A DNA stretch of 5,986 nucleotides from an uncultured Planctomycetaceae bacterium (GCA_937967755.1 CALBTA010000574.1:1-5986), one strand, 5' to 3'; positions 1-5,334 are shown, counted from the first letter of the stretch. Program-made: numbers and translations. Notes: generated by a model not told the origin, from the letters alone.

Positions 1-72
1 GAGCCACAAGTGTTGCACTTCAAAACCGAGAGCGCAGTACACTTTTCTTGGCAGATTCTCAGAACTTTTTTC

Positions 73-223
73 CAAAGTAGGTCGACACTCCGTGATGAAC
101 AGAAGCGTGAACCAGCTGCCCACTTGATTGCCCTCGGATGCAGCACGACCGGTGATTCCCTTCCTGGCTAAAATGGGCAATTTGCCCGCAGCTCAGATCG
201 CCACGGAGTGCCGATCTACTTTG
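73..223. repeat. Large foldback (inverted-repeat) element, possibly a MITE/REP-like relic or structured RNA
   Basis: The arms 73-94 and 202-223 are reverse complements over 22 positions with two exceptions (81/215, which is a G-U wobble on the plus strand, and 85/211). Further pairing continues inward: 96-98 with 198-200, 114-119 (AGCTGC) with 188-193 (GCAGCT), and 127-133 (ATTGCCC) with 175-181 (GGGCAAT). The whole 151-base segment could therefore fold into one long, interrupted hairpin. Both arms, read in opposite directions, encode nearly the same peptide (QSRSTLR and QSRSALR), which is simply a result of the inversion. No gene in the stretch looks real. Each strand would have one wobble and one mismatch in the main stem, so the pairing does not say which strand is transcribed. 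A non-autonomous mobile element or interspersed palindrome fits best; a structured RNA is the alternative. Confidence 0.6.
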
Positions 224-226
224 CCC

Positions 227-255
227 AAAGCGGGACGGGTCGCCGAACTCCAAAG
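227..255. repeat. Decayed short palindrome next to the foldback element
   Basis: AAAGCGGGAC at 227-236 and GTCGCCGAACTCCAAAG at 239-255 form an imperfect inverted repeat: CGG/GAC pairs with GTC/CCG if one base at 242 is bulged, with AAAG at both ends. The minus-strand translation through here (TLEFGDPS) resembles 'TLECGDxSPL' peptides that I recall from many spurious short reading frames in planctomycete and verrucomicrobial genomes, which come from intergenic palindromes. That link is from memory and untested. The remaining bases 256-323 show nothing recognisable. Confidence 0.35.
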
Positions 256-323
256 TCCTATCCTCCAAGCCAATTGCAATCGAGGGATGGCTGAACTAGG
301 CTGACTTCGTCGAGAATCTATCT

Positions 324-366
324 GAATTCCCGGACGGATTGACAATCCGTGTGTCTTCCGGGCTTC
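324..366. promoter_or_regulatory. Nested palindrome upstream of the LRR lipoprotein gene
   Basis: Positions 334-350 are a perfect 8+1+8 palindrome (ACGGATTG-A-CAATCCGT) with a consensus -35 hexamer TTGACA (339-344) at its centre. An outer pair, CCCGGA (329-334) with TCCGGG (357-362), shares one base with the inner arm, and GAA/TTC at 324-326/364-366 extends it. I see no acceptable -10 hexamer 16-19 bp downstream of the TTGACA, so a standard promoter is not established. As DNA it would suit a dimeric repressor; as RNA it would make a hairpin in the leader of the gene starting at 424. Confidence 0.4.
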
Positions 367-409
367 CTACTAAGTTCTCGTTGAGCGAGTTTTTTGGCAA
401 TCTACTGTT

Positions 410-415
410 GGGGAA
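410..415 (+). promoter_or_regulatory. Ribosome binding site deciding the GTG start at 424
   Basis: GGGGAA lies 8 bases before the GTG at 424. The longer in-frame candidate, TTG at 394, has no comparable site and would put nonpolar and cysteine residues ahead of the signal peptide. The GTG start gives a short polar/basic N-region followed by a hydrophobic segment and a Cys, as expected for a lipoprotein. Confidence 0.5.
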
Positions 416-423
416 TTTGTGCT

Positions 424-1824
424 GTGAAATGCAATCACTGGCGATCTTCGGGAGCGGCGGCTCTTTCAGTTTGCGCGTTGCTGCTGACTCTGCAAACGGG
501 GTGCGAGTTGGTGAGCGGTACGCCGTCGGTCGAGTTGGAAGATCTGCGGGCCGAGAACGAAGATTTACGCAAGGAAAATGAGGAGCTGCGCGACGACATC
601 AAGAAGCTCCGCGCCCAGTTGGAGAAACCGGCGGTTGATGTGCTGCGCAGCTATCTGGGCGAGCGGAATTTTTCCAGCCGCGTTGTCTTCAATGACGAAG
701 GGAGCGTCACCCGAGCGGATCTGACCGACATCGAATTCCCCAACAAGGACCTGTACATCTTTTCGATGCTGCCCAATCTGGAGCGGCTAACGCTGTGGGG
801 GGCGGGCATCACCGATGATGGCATGTCGGAAATCTCCAAGCTTACGCAGATCACACACCTGACCCTGTTCAATACCGAGCTGACTTCCGACGGGTTGGAA
901 AAGCTGAAACCGCTGTCGGATAATTTGCGGATGCTGAACCTTCGCCGCAGCACCTACCTGACCGACGACGGGCTGGCGCACCTGAAGAATTTTCGCGGCC
1001 TGGTGCAGCTTGATCTGCTCTACAACAATTTCACCGACGAAGCCTTGGTGCACGTGAACGAGTTGGAAGCGCTCAAGGTGCTCGACCTGCGCGGCTGCGT
1101 GTTGATCACCGACGCCGGCCTGGCGGAACTCGACAACCTTGAGAACCTACTGGTGCTGAAGCTACGCAACGCGGCGGTCACTGACGAAGGGATGAAGACC
1201 GTCGCCCGCTACGAAAAACTGAAACAGCTTTTCATTCAAGACGCCAGCATGAGCGACGACGGGCTGAGCCACCTGGCCGGTCTGAAAAACATGGAAGATC
1301 TGACGCTGTTCGGCCTATACGGTATCACCGACGATGGGCTGAAACACCTGCAGGACATGGAGAAGATGCGGGCGCTGTCGCTGCGTGATGCGCGGATCGA
1401 CGGATCGGGGCTGAAGCATTTGCAGGGGATGAAAGGTCTTGCACAATTGAACATCAGCGAAACCGATACGAGCAACGAAGGCCTGGGCTATTTGAGCAAG
1501 CTGACTTCTCTCGAGCGGCTCGACCTGTGGCTGACGAAAATCGACGACGATGGCCTGAAGCACCTGGAGGAAATGGAAAATCTGCAGTGGCTATCGCTGG
1601 CGCAAACGGAAGTCACCAACGATGGGCTGAAATCGCTGGCTGGGTTAAAGAACTTGAAAGACTTGAATCTGCAAGAAGCGAAGATCGATGACGAGGGGCT
1701 GAAACATCTGCACGGGCTGGAAAAGCTGACGACGCTGAACGTGGCCGGCATTCCGGGCGTCACCGACGAAGGCATCGCCAAGCTGGAACAGAAGTTGCCA
1801 GGGCTGAAGAACGTTACGAAGTGA
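424..1824 (+). CDS. Leucine-zipper, leucine-rich-repeat lipoprotein
   Basis: This encodes a predicted envelope-anchored protein of 466 residues from the GTG start. Residues 1-26 look like a signal peptide ending at Cys27 (LQTGC). The lipobox is imperfect because -3 is Gln, although -1 Gly and +1 Cys fit. Residues 38-66 form a clean heptad coiled coil: d positions Leu41, 48, 55, 62 and a positions Leu38, Asn45, Asn52, Ile59, Leu66. After a linker, residues 116-460 hold 14 leucine-rich repeats of 24-29 residues with the pattern LxxLxxLxLxxxxITDDGLxxL, the 'TDxGL' class abundant in planctomycetes. Repeats 7-8 and 12-13 are especially alike, pointing to internal block duplication. LRR arrays normally bind proteins; no enzyme motif is present. 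Its ligand is unknown. The 3' end overlaps panD on the other strand by 11 bp. Gene and fold are certain; the lipid anchor is likely. Confidence 0.9.
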   Translation: MKCNHWRSSGAAALSVCALLLTLQTGCELVSGTPSVELEDLRAENEDLRKENEELRDDIKKLRAQLEKPAVDVLRSYLGERNFSSRVVFNDEGSVTRADLTDIEFPNKDLYIFSMLPNLERLTLWGAGITDDGMSEISKLTQITHLTLFNTELTSDGLEKLKPLSDNLRMLNLRRSTYLTDDGLAHLKNFRGLVQLDLLYNNFTDEALVHVNELEALKVLDLRGCVLITDAGLAELDNLENLLVLKLRNAAVTDEGMKTVARYEKLKQLFIQDASMSDDGLSHLAGLKNMEDLTLFGLYGITDDGLKHLQDMEKMRALSLRDARIDGSGLKHLQGMKGLAQLNISETDTSNEGLGYLSKLTSLERLDLWLTKIDDDGLKHLEEMENLQWLSLAQTEVTNDGLKSLAGLKNLKDLNLQEAKIDDEGLKHLHGLEKLTTLNVAGIPGVTDEGIAKLEQKLPGLKNVTK

Positions 1825-2191
1825 CGACTTCGCGAACAGCGTTCGCGCGTTGCCGGTTTTGTTCGTCCACGACGACAATCCGCGGGGCATGACGGGCGAC
1901 TTCTTCCTCTTCGTATTCGGCGTAGCTAACGATGATCACCATATCGCCCGGCCGCACGAGATGGGCCGCTGCGCCGTTGATGCAAATCTCACCGGAACCG
2001 GCGGGTGCGGGTATCGCGTACGTCGTCAAGCGGTGGCCGTTGGTGATATCGAGAATGTCGACCTGTTCGTATTCGCAGATATCCGCGTTCCGCATCAGGT
2101 CAACGTCGATGGTGACGCTGCCTTCATAGTGCAGATCGGCCTCGGTCACCGTGGCGCGGTGAATTTTCGATTTGAGCAAGGTGCGTCGCAC
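1814..2191 (-). CDS. panD: Aspartate 1-decarboxylase proenzyme
   Basis: PanD makes beta-alanine from L-aspartate in the cytoplasm, feeding pantothenate and coenzyme A synthesis. It is a pyruvoyl enzyme made as a proenzyme that cleaves itself. The 125-residue product has the family's usual length and lines up with the E. coli enzyme by residue number: Lys9, the Gly24-Ser25 self-cleavage site (HYEGSVTID), Arg54, Thr57, the catalytic Tyr58, and NGAA at 72-75. The start is GTG at 2191, supported by AGGAA at 2203-2199 with a 7-base spacer. Cleavage would leave a 24-residue beta chain and an alpha chain starting with pyruvoyl-25. No other pantothenate gene is in view. It has its own promoter (2253-2281) and lies behind the terminator of the upstream minus-strand unit, so it is probably transcribed alone. 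Its last 11 bases overlap the end of the LRR gene, leaving no room for a terminator between them. Confidence 0.97.
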   Translation of the reverse strand: MRRTLLKSKIHRATVTEADLHYEGSVTIDVDLMRNADICEYEQVDILDITNGHRLTTYAIPAPAGSGEICINGAAAHLVRPGDMVIIVSYAEYEEEEVARHAPRIVVVDEQNRQRANAVREVVTS

Positions 2192-2252
2192 GCGCAGGTT
2201 CCTGATTGAAGTGGAAAAACTTCGCCCGGCTTTACGGCACCGGAATACTCGA

Positions 2253-2281
2253 ATTTTACCACTGGTCCGACAAGAAGCGAA
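2253..2281 (-). promoter_or_regulatory. Extended -10 promoter for panD
   Basis: On the minus strand, TTCGCT (2281-2276), a 17-bp spacer and TAAAAT (2258-2253) form a sigma70-like promoter. The -10 matches consensus at 5 of 6 positions and is preceded by TGG, an extended -10 (TGn). The -35 matches only 3 of 6. Initiation would fall near 2246, leaving a leader of about 55 bases before the panD GTG. Confidence 0.55.
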
Positions 2282-2305
2282 GGTACGCCCACGGTGCGTT
2301 TGCGA

Positions 2306-2342
2306 AGAAAAATATCCGCTGCGCCCTAAGACAACCAGCGGA
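2306..2342 (-). terminator. Intrinsic terminator after the 84-residue membrane protein gene
   Basis: On the minus strand TCCGCTG (2342-2336) pairs perfectly with CAGCGGA (2321-2315) across a 14-base loop, followed at once by TATTTTTCTT (2314 down to about 2305). The hairpin begins 4 bases after the stop codon at 2349-2347. This is a standard rho-independent layout and marks the end of the minus-strand unit ahead of the panD promoter. Confidence 0.75.
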
Positions 2343-2346
2343 CGAG

Positions 2347-2601
2347 CTAGACACTGCGTTCACTGCGTGCTTCGCAAATCGACTTAGCGATCACGACCAG
2401 CCACAACACGATAATGGCCGCGATCGACCCCCCAACGACTGCAGCGGTGTGATCCTTCACCGTATCGACCGTAAACCCAGCAATGCCTAGAAACGCCTGC
2501 TTGATCAGTTCGCGGCCAAAGAACGCCGCTGGTACGGTAACCAGCAAGAAACCTGCCCCACCCGCGATCACGACGCGGCGAATCCATTTTGGTCGAGGCA
2601 T
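2347..2601 (-). CDS. Small two-helix membrane protein, function unknown
   Basis: I do not recognise this 84-residue product. It has two hydrophobic segments, about residues 10-28 and 54-72, joined by a linker ([10 protein letters not shown]...VDTVKDHT). The basic N-terminus (RPKWIRR) and basic C-terminus ([10 protein letters not shown]) suggest both ends face the cytoplasm. The ATG at 2601 has GGGAG (2615-2611) 9 bases upstream. A strong intrinsic terminator starts almost directly after its stop codon, which is good independent evidence that it is a real gene. It lies 118 bp downstream of the PilZ gene in the same direction, with no clear promoter of its own, so it may be the last gene of that unit. 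A role beside the PilZ membrane protein is possible but purely contextual. Confidence 0.7.
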   Translation of the reverse strand: MPRPKWIRRVVIAGGAGFLLVTVPAAFFGRELIKQAFLGIAGFTVDTVKDHTAAVVGGSIAAIIVLWLVVIAKSICEARSERSV

Positions 2602-2640
2602 TTGGTTCCGCTCCCAGGGGAATGGGTTGATGGCATTCTG

Positions 2641-2665
2641 ATATTCGCTTCGCTGGGGCGAATAT
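2641..2665. repeat. 8-bp perfect hairpin between the PilZ gene and the small membrane gene
   Basis: ATATTCGC (2641-2648) and GCGAATAT (2658-2665) are perfect reverse complements around a 9-base loop. No T-run follows on either strand, so this is not a typical intrinsic terminator. It could be an RNA processing or stabilising hairpin in the intercistronic gap, or a protein-binding site. The rest of the 2602-2719 gap shows nothing clear. Confidence 0.4.
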
Positions 2666-2719
2666 TGCGATTGCCCTACATCCCGATGGGGTGCCGAGGT
2701 GACGGCCTGCTCTGCTTGG

Positions 2720-3586
2720 TTACGTCGAGTTTTCGCGCCCGCGACGATGTTGTATGAGTGCCCGCCACTTGAGCACTTGTTCGTCCGTCAAACTACCAAG
2801 GATGTTTTCCAGCGCCTGGTTGACGACGTCTTGCGACTTGCCGTACCAAACTTCCGGCGGCTCGTCTTGCGAGTCTTCGTAGGCCTGGCTGAGCGAGTTC
2901 GATGCACCAACCATCACCCCTTCGATCGATTCCTGTTGTTCTTTAGAAAGCCCTAGCCCTCTGGCAACCTCAGGCTCCATGAGGATGTTGACGCCGTCCA
3001 GAACGCCTCGAAGCCGTTCGTTGGGCGGGCGGTCGGCATAGTGGGCGGGAATACTGCTGCGGACGCCGGCTTTCTCTTGCTTGCCGAACGCGCCGCCCAT
3101 CAGCGAAGTGAACCCAACGCCGATCGCCATGGCGACACAAGCCACCGCGATCAGGTTGCGAACTTGCTGGCTGGCGGTGGGAACGTCTTTCCGACGCTGT
3201 TTTCCTTTGTCATCCGTTTCGGTCGAAATGACCGAGATGCGCTGGAAGCCAACGATCTGATGATCATCGATCTCTTGCACGTGAATCACTCGTGCGCGGT
3301 ACCACCCGGTGTAGATGCCTACTTCCACTTCGTCGTTGATTTTCAGATTGACCTTATGGTCCATCTCCAGCGCCATACCGCCGGCCGACTCCTCGCGCAG
3401 CTTTCCCTTCCAGGTACGCCCGCTGCGCTGCACGGTGGCCTCTTCCCGCCCTCCCTGTGCTGGGTAGCGGTAGCTGCGGCGCTGATCGCCGCTGACCGGT
3501 GCTGACTCGAACCGAGCCAGGGTCTCTTCGTCCAGGACGACGGTCGAGTCGTTCAGTTGATTCAGTTCGTGCGTCTGCTTGCTCAT
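2720..3586 (-). CDS. PilZ-domain membrane protein with C-terminal LTxxQ-like region
   Basis: The 288-residue product has three parts. Residues about 33-122 look like a PilZ domain, the c-di-GMP receptor fold: RRSYR at 36-40 supplies the RxxxR motif, and EESAGG at 65-70 matches (D/N)xSxxG except that the first residue is Glu. Residues 144-168 form one transmembrane helix, so the PilZ part is probably cytoplasmic and the rest extracytoplasmic. The C-terminal part has LSKEQQESI (213-221) and LTDEQVLKW (266-274), a pairing reminiscent of LTxxQ/CpxP-Spy-like helical regions common in planctomycete proteins; this match is weak and from memory. The ATG at 3586 has AAGGG (3602-3598) 11 bases away, a slightly long spacer. 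It starts 33 bp after the IscA-fold gene ends, suggesting co-transcription. A c-di-GMP-responsive envelope protein is the best guess; whether it binds the nucleotide is unknown. Confidence 0.85.
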   Translation of the reverse strand: MSKQTHELNQLNDSTVVLDEETLARFESAPVSGDQRRSYRYPAQGGREEATVQRSGRTWKGKLREESAGGMALEMDHKVNLKINDEVEVGIYTGWYRARVIHVQEIDDHQIVGFQRISVISTETDDKGKQRRKDVPTASQQVRNLIAVACVAMAIGVGFTSLMGGAFGKQEKAGVRSSIPAHYADRPPNERLRGVLDGVNILMEPEVARGLGLSKEQQESIEGVMVGASNSLSQAYEDSQDEPPEVWYGKSQDVVNQALENILGSLTDEQVLKWRALIQHRRGRENST

Positions 3587-3619
3587 GGTTCAAACAGCCC
3601 TTCTTGGGTCTCGGTCGCC

Positions 3620-3850
3620 TTAAAGGTCCAACGTCGTTCCGTCCAATAGCCGTGCCGCGGTAGGCTCGATTGCCAGGAAATTTCGGCCCCGGTGGTTAAA
3701 CACCGTGTCATCCAACTCCGCTGGTTCCAACGAGAGATCACACTGACCAACCTCATTCGCCACCACGCGCAGCATCAGGTGCGGCAGGATATCGGCCTCG
3801 TCCAGAAGCTCTGCCAAGGCGGCGCTGGCGCTGGGGGAAACGGTGATCAT
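3620..3850 (-). CDS. Shortened IscA/HesB-fold protein
   Basis: From the ATG at 3850 this gives 76 residues starting MITVSPSASAAL, which fits the 'MI-LTpxA' start of A-type Fe-S carrier proteins (IscA/ErpA/HesB). It continues with LRVV at 27-30, GQC at 35-37 in the place of the first conserved Cys, DDTVFNHRG, and LLDGTTLDL at the very end. Typical members are about 105-120 residues and go on to a C-terminal CGCG segment; here the protein stops just after LDGTxLD, so two of the three cluster-binding cysteines are missing. A role as a normal Fe-S carrier is therefore doubtful. No Shine-Dalgarno is seen before 3850. Upstream in-frame starts (ATG 3958, TTG 3970) would add a tail with a CACC cluster, but that tail does not look like the family. 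It is probably first in a unit with the PilZ gene. Confidence 0.7.
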   Translation of the reverse strand: MITVSPSASAALAELLDEADILPHLMLRVVANEVGQCDLSLEPAELDDTVFNHRGRNFLAIEPTAARLLDGTTLDL

Positions 3851-4124
3851 GGTGTGCAAAGCTGAAGATTCACGCTGCTCGGCGGCCACGCGGTGCGCGA
3901 CACAGCAGGCGCACAACGGGTGCGCCCTTACCTTAAACGTAGCATTCAAAACGGCCATCGACCTGAGCAAGCCGGCCGCTGAGGTAGGTTCGGTTGTAGC
4001 GGTTATGAGAAGCGTGGGCCGTTGAAGTAGTACGGACCTCCATGTCCATACACCAGAAAGTCCGTCAGGCGTTGCGATTCTTCTGTTCCTGGCCGCGAAC
4101 CTCGCATGAGTTACGCGGTGCCCG

Positions 4125-4130
4125 TATAGT
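4125..4130 (+). promoter_or_regulatory. -10 element placed for a leaderless transcript
   Basis: TATAGT matches the sigma70 -10 consensus at 5 of 6 positions and ends 7 bases before the ATG at 4138, so initiation would fall at 4137-4138, on or next to the start codon. The -35 region is weak (CTCGCA at 4101-4106 with an 18-bp spacer, 3 of 6). No ribosome binding site lies before the ATG, which fits a leaderless mRNA. The surrounding 3971-4124 stretch otherwise holds only a short inverted repeat, ACGGAC/GTCCGT at 4032-4037/4060-4065. Confidence 0.45.
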
Positions 4131-4137
4131 AAAAGTC

Positions 4138-4509
4138 ATGCCACGGTTCGTAATCTTGCATCACGAAATGCCCAAGGGCTCGAGTCGCCCGACGCACTGG
4201 GATTTGATGATCGAAGTTGACGGCGCGCTGCGCACTTGGGCGCTTGAATCGCCGCCGGGCCTAGAGGCCTCCATAAACGCGGTAGAACTCGCCCCGCACC
4301 GCATCGACTATTTGCAGTACGAAGGTCCCGTCACCGGCAACCGCGGTTCGGTCTCGCGTTGGGACGATGGCACCTATGAAATCATTCCCAGCGCGAGTGA
4401 AGAACTGGTACTGCAAGTGGATGGGCAACGGTGCAGCGGGCTGCTATCGATCACCGCCGAATCTGGTGAGGACAATCAGCGCTTCAACGTTTCGCTGCGA
4501 AAGAGTTGA
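4138..4509 (+). CDS. Stand-alone LigD-type 3'-phosphoesterase-domain protein
   Basis: The 124-residue product resembles the phosphoesterase domain of the bacterial end-joining ligase LigD, which trims 3' ends of DNA or RNA by removing 3'-phosphates and terminal ribonucleotides in a metal-dependent way. It runs MPRFVILHH, THWDLMIEVDGALRTWAL, PHRIDYLQYEGPV, RWDDGTYE. By comparison with the Pseudomonas LigD domain as I recall it, His9, His20, Asp22, His54 and Tyr58 keep the active-site positions, but the Arg two residues after the Asp is Met24. There is no ligase or polymerase domain and no Ku gene in view, so a role in non-homologous end joining is unproven. The start at 4138 matches the family start; an ATG at 4042 would add 32 unrelated residues. 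Its 3' end overlaps the convergent membrane protein gene by 34 bp. Confidence 0.82.
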   Translation: MPRFVILHHEMPKGSSRPTHWDLMIEVDGALRTWALESPPGLEASINAVELAPHRIDYLQYEGPVTGNRGSVSRWDDGTYEIIPSASEELVLQVDGQRCSGLLSITAESGEDNQRFNVSLRKS

Positions 4510-5237
4510 CCGACGATGACGCGCTGTACGTTGTTGCTGCCGCCTGTCCCGTCAGGCTTCACCGTGCGGCCGGAGAGAAAAACTTCCCCTTCGCGCACCT
4601 CGACCCCTTCAATGATCAGCCGGCCGTCGATGCCTTCGACATCCTCAGGGATTTGGATCAGCGCCACCTGGTCGCCGTCGACTTCGTTCCAGCGAATGCC
4701 GACGTTCGTGCGGTCGGCGGCATTGTCGGCGATCTTCTTGACTTGCCTCATCGGAACGGGCAGCAACCCGGCCCGGGCGTCGCGCAGCCGGACAGCTAGT
4801 TCGTTGGGGTTTTCCGTCAGGTACAAATCGACGCCGACAACCACCACGGTTTCAACCTGGCTGGTCACCACTCGAAATGCCGCGCGGGCATGGTCTTCTT
4901 CGATCTTCACGCGCGGGTCGTGAACGTTCGGCGGCAACATCTTGGGATATTTTTCCTTCAGGTCCGATGCCAGCCAGCCATTGACCTGGGCTTGGGTGAA
5001 AACCGCTTCCCACTCGCCGCGCTGCCGCGCTTCGTCCCGAAGTTCCAACGCGTGGCGCTCGAACTCGTCGCCGGCTTCGATGCGCTCTTGCTGAATTTCA
5101 GGCTGAACCTCGGCGACCGCTTCGACGTACCACGGCTCCTCGTGCTGCGAAGCCCGCCAGGTGCCGAAAGCCAAGACCGCGATCACCACGAGCAAAATCG
5201 AGAGGATGATCCCGGTGATTTTCAGGAATTTCCACAC
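4476..5237 (-). CDS. Single-pass membrane-anchored protein, function unknown
   Basis: From the GTG at 5237 this gives 253 residues. Residues 4-27 form one strong transmembrane helix after a short basic start (MWKFLK), so the remainder is probably outside the cytoplasm. The soluble part has a charged helical stretch at about 46-78, then FTQAQVNGWL (80-89), a motif reminiscent of YpmS/DUF2140-like proteins and of a planctomycete hypothetical family with 'FTxxQxNGWLAxDL'; this is a weak, memory-based likeness. It goes on to YPKMLPPNV and beta-rich segments rich in V/E/D. An earlier GTG at 5282 would add 15 residues and lacks a ribosome binding site, whereas GAAGG (5249-5245) lies 7 bases before 5237. 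A good promoter (5306-5334) precedes it. Its 3' end overlaps the phosphoesterase gene by 34 bp. No enzyme motif is seen. Confidence 0.8.
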   Translation of the reverse strand: MWKFLKITGIILSILLVVIAVLAFGTWRASQHEEPWYVEAVAEVQPEIQQERIEAGDEFERHALELRDEARQRGEWEAVFTQAQVNGWLASDLKEKYPKMLPPNVHDPRVKIEEDHARAAFRVVTSQVETVVVVGVDLYLTENPNELAVRLRDARAGLLPVPMRQVKKIADNAADRTNVGIRWNEVDGDQVALIQIPEDVEGIDGRLIIEGVEVREGEVFLSGRTVKPDGTGGSNNVQRVIVGQLFRSETLKR

Positions 5238-5244
5238 AACGCGG

Positions 5245-5249
5245 CCTTC
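5245..5249 (-). promoter_or_regulatory. Ribosome binding site favouring the GTG start at 5237
   Basis: GAAGG on the minus strand sits 7 bases before the GTG at 5237. The alternative GTG at 5282 has no purine-rich site at a workable distance. Choosing 5237 places the transmembrane helix directly after a short basic N-terminus. Confidence 0.5.
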
Positions 5250-5305
5250 GTGGAAAGAAATTCGTTTGCCCAATGCGTCCACCGTGGATTGGCAAAAAGT
5301 GCCGA

Positions 5306-5334
5306 ATAGTAGAAATCGGCGGAAAGGGGGTCAA
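5306..5334 (-). promoter_or_regulatory. Promoter for the membrane-anchored protein gene
   Basis: On the minus strand TTGACC (5334-5329, 5 of 6 consensus), a 17-bp spacer and TACTAT (5311-5306, 4 of 6) form a sigma70-like promoter. Initiation near 5299 would leave a leader of about 60 bases before the GTG at 5237, or 17 bases before the one at 5282. Confidence 0.6.

Noticed and set aside
1..171. Plus-strand frame open from the window edge to a TAA at 169-171
   Set aside because: It has no family likeness, runs through the left arm of the foldback element, and its peptide QSRSTLR is mirrored by the other arm, so it is best explained by the repeat.
59..268. Minus-strand 69-residue reading frame
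   Set aside because: It spans both arms of the palindrome and the adjacent decayed repeat; no ribosome site, domain or signal supports a protein.
1282..1716. Repeated DNA motifs around GATGGGCTGAA as a CRISPR or tandem repeat array
   Set aside because: The similarity follows the reading frame and the 24-25 residue leucine-rich repeat; there are no identical repeats with unique spacers.
2206..2490. Plus-strand 94-residue reading frame
   Set aside because: It lies opposite the 84-residue membrane gene, its terminator and the panD promoter, all of which have independent support on the minus strand.
2641..2665. Hairpin as an intrinsic terminator for the PilZ gene
   Set aside because: No T-run follows the stem on either strand, so it is listed only as an inverted repeat.
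3041..3505. Plus-strand 154-residue reading frame
   Set aside because: It is the antisense shadow of the PilZ-domain gene, where real motifs are on the minus strand.
4042..4137. Upstream ATG at 4042 as the start of the phosphoesterase
   Set aside because: The added 32 residues do not resemble the family, which begins at MPRFV, and the -10 element at 4125-4130 would lie inside the gene.
4890..5309. Plus-strand 139-residue reading frame
   Set aside because: It is antisense to the membrane-anchored protein, whose transmembrane helix, promoter and ribosome site are on the minus strand.
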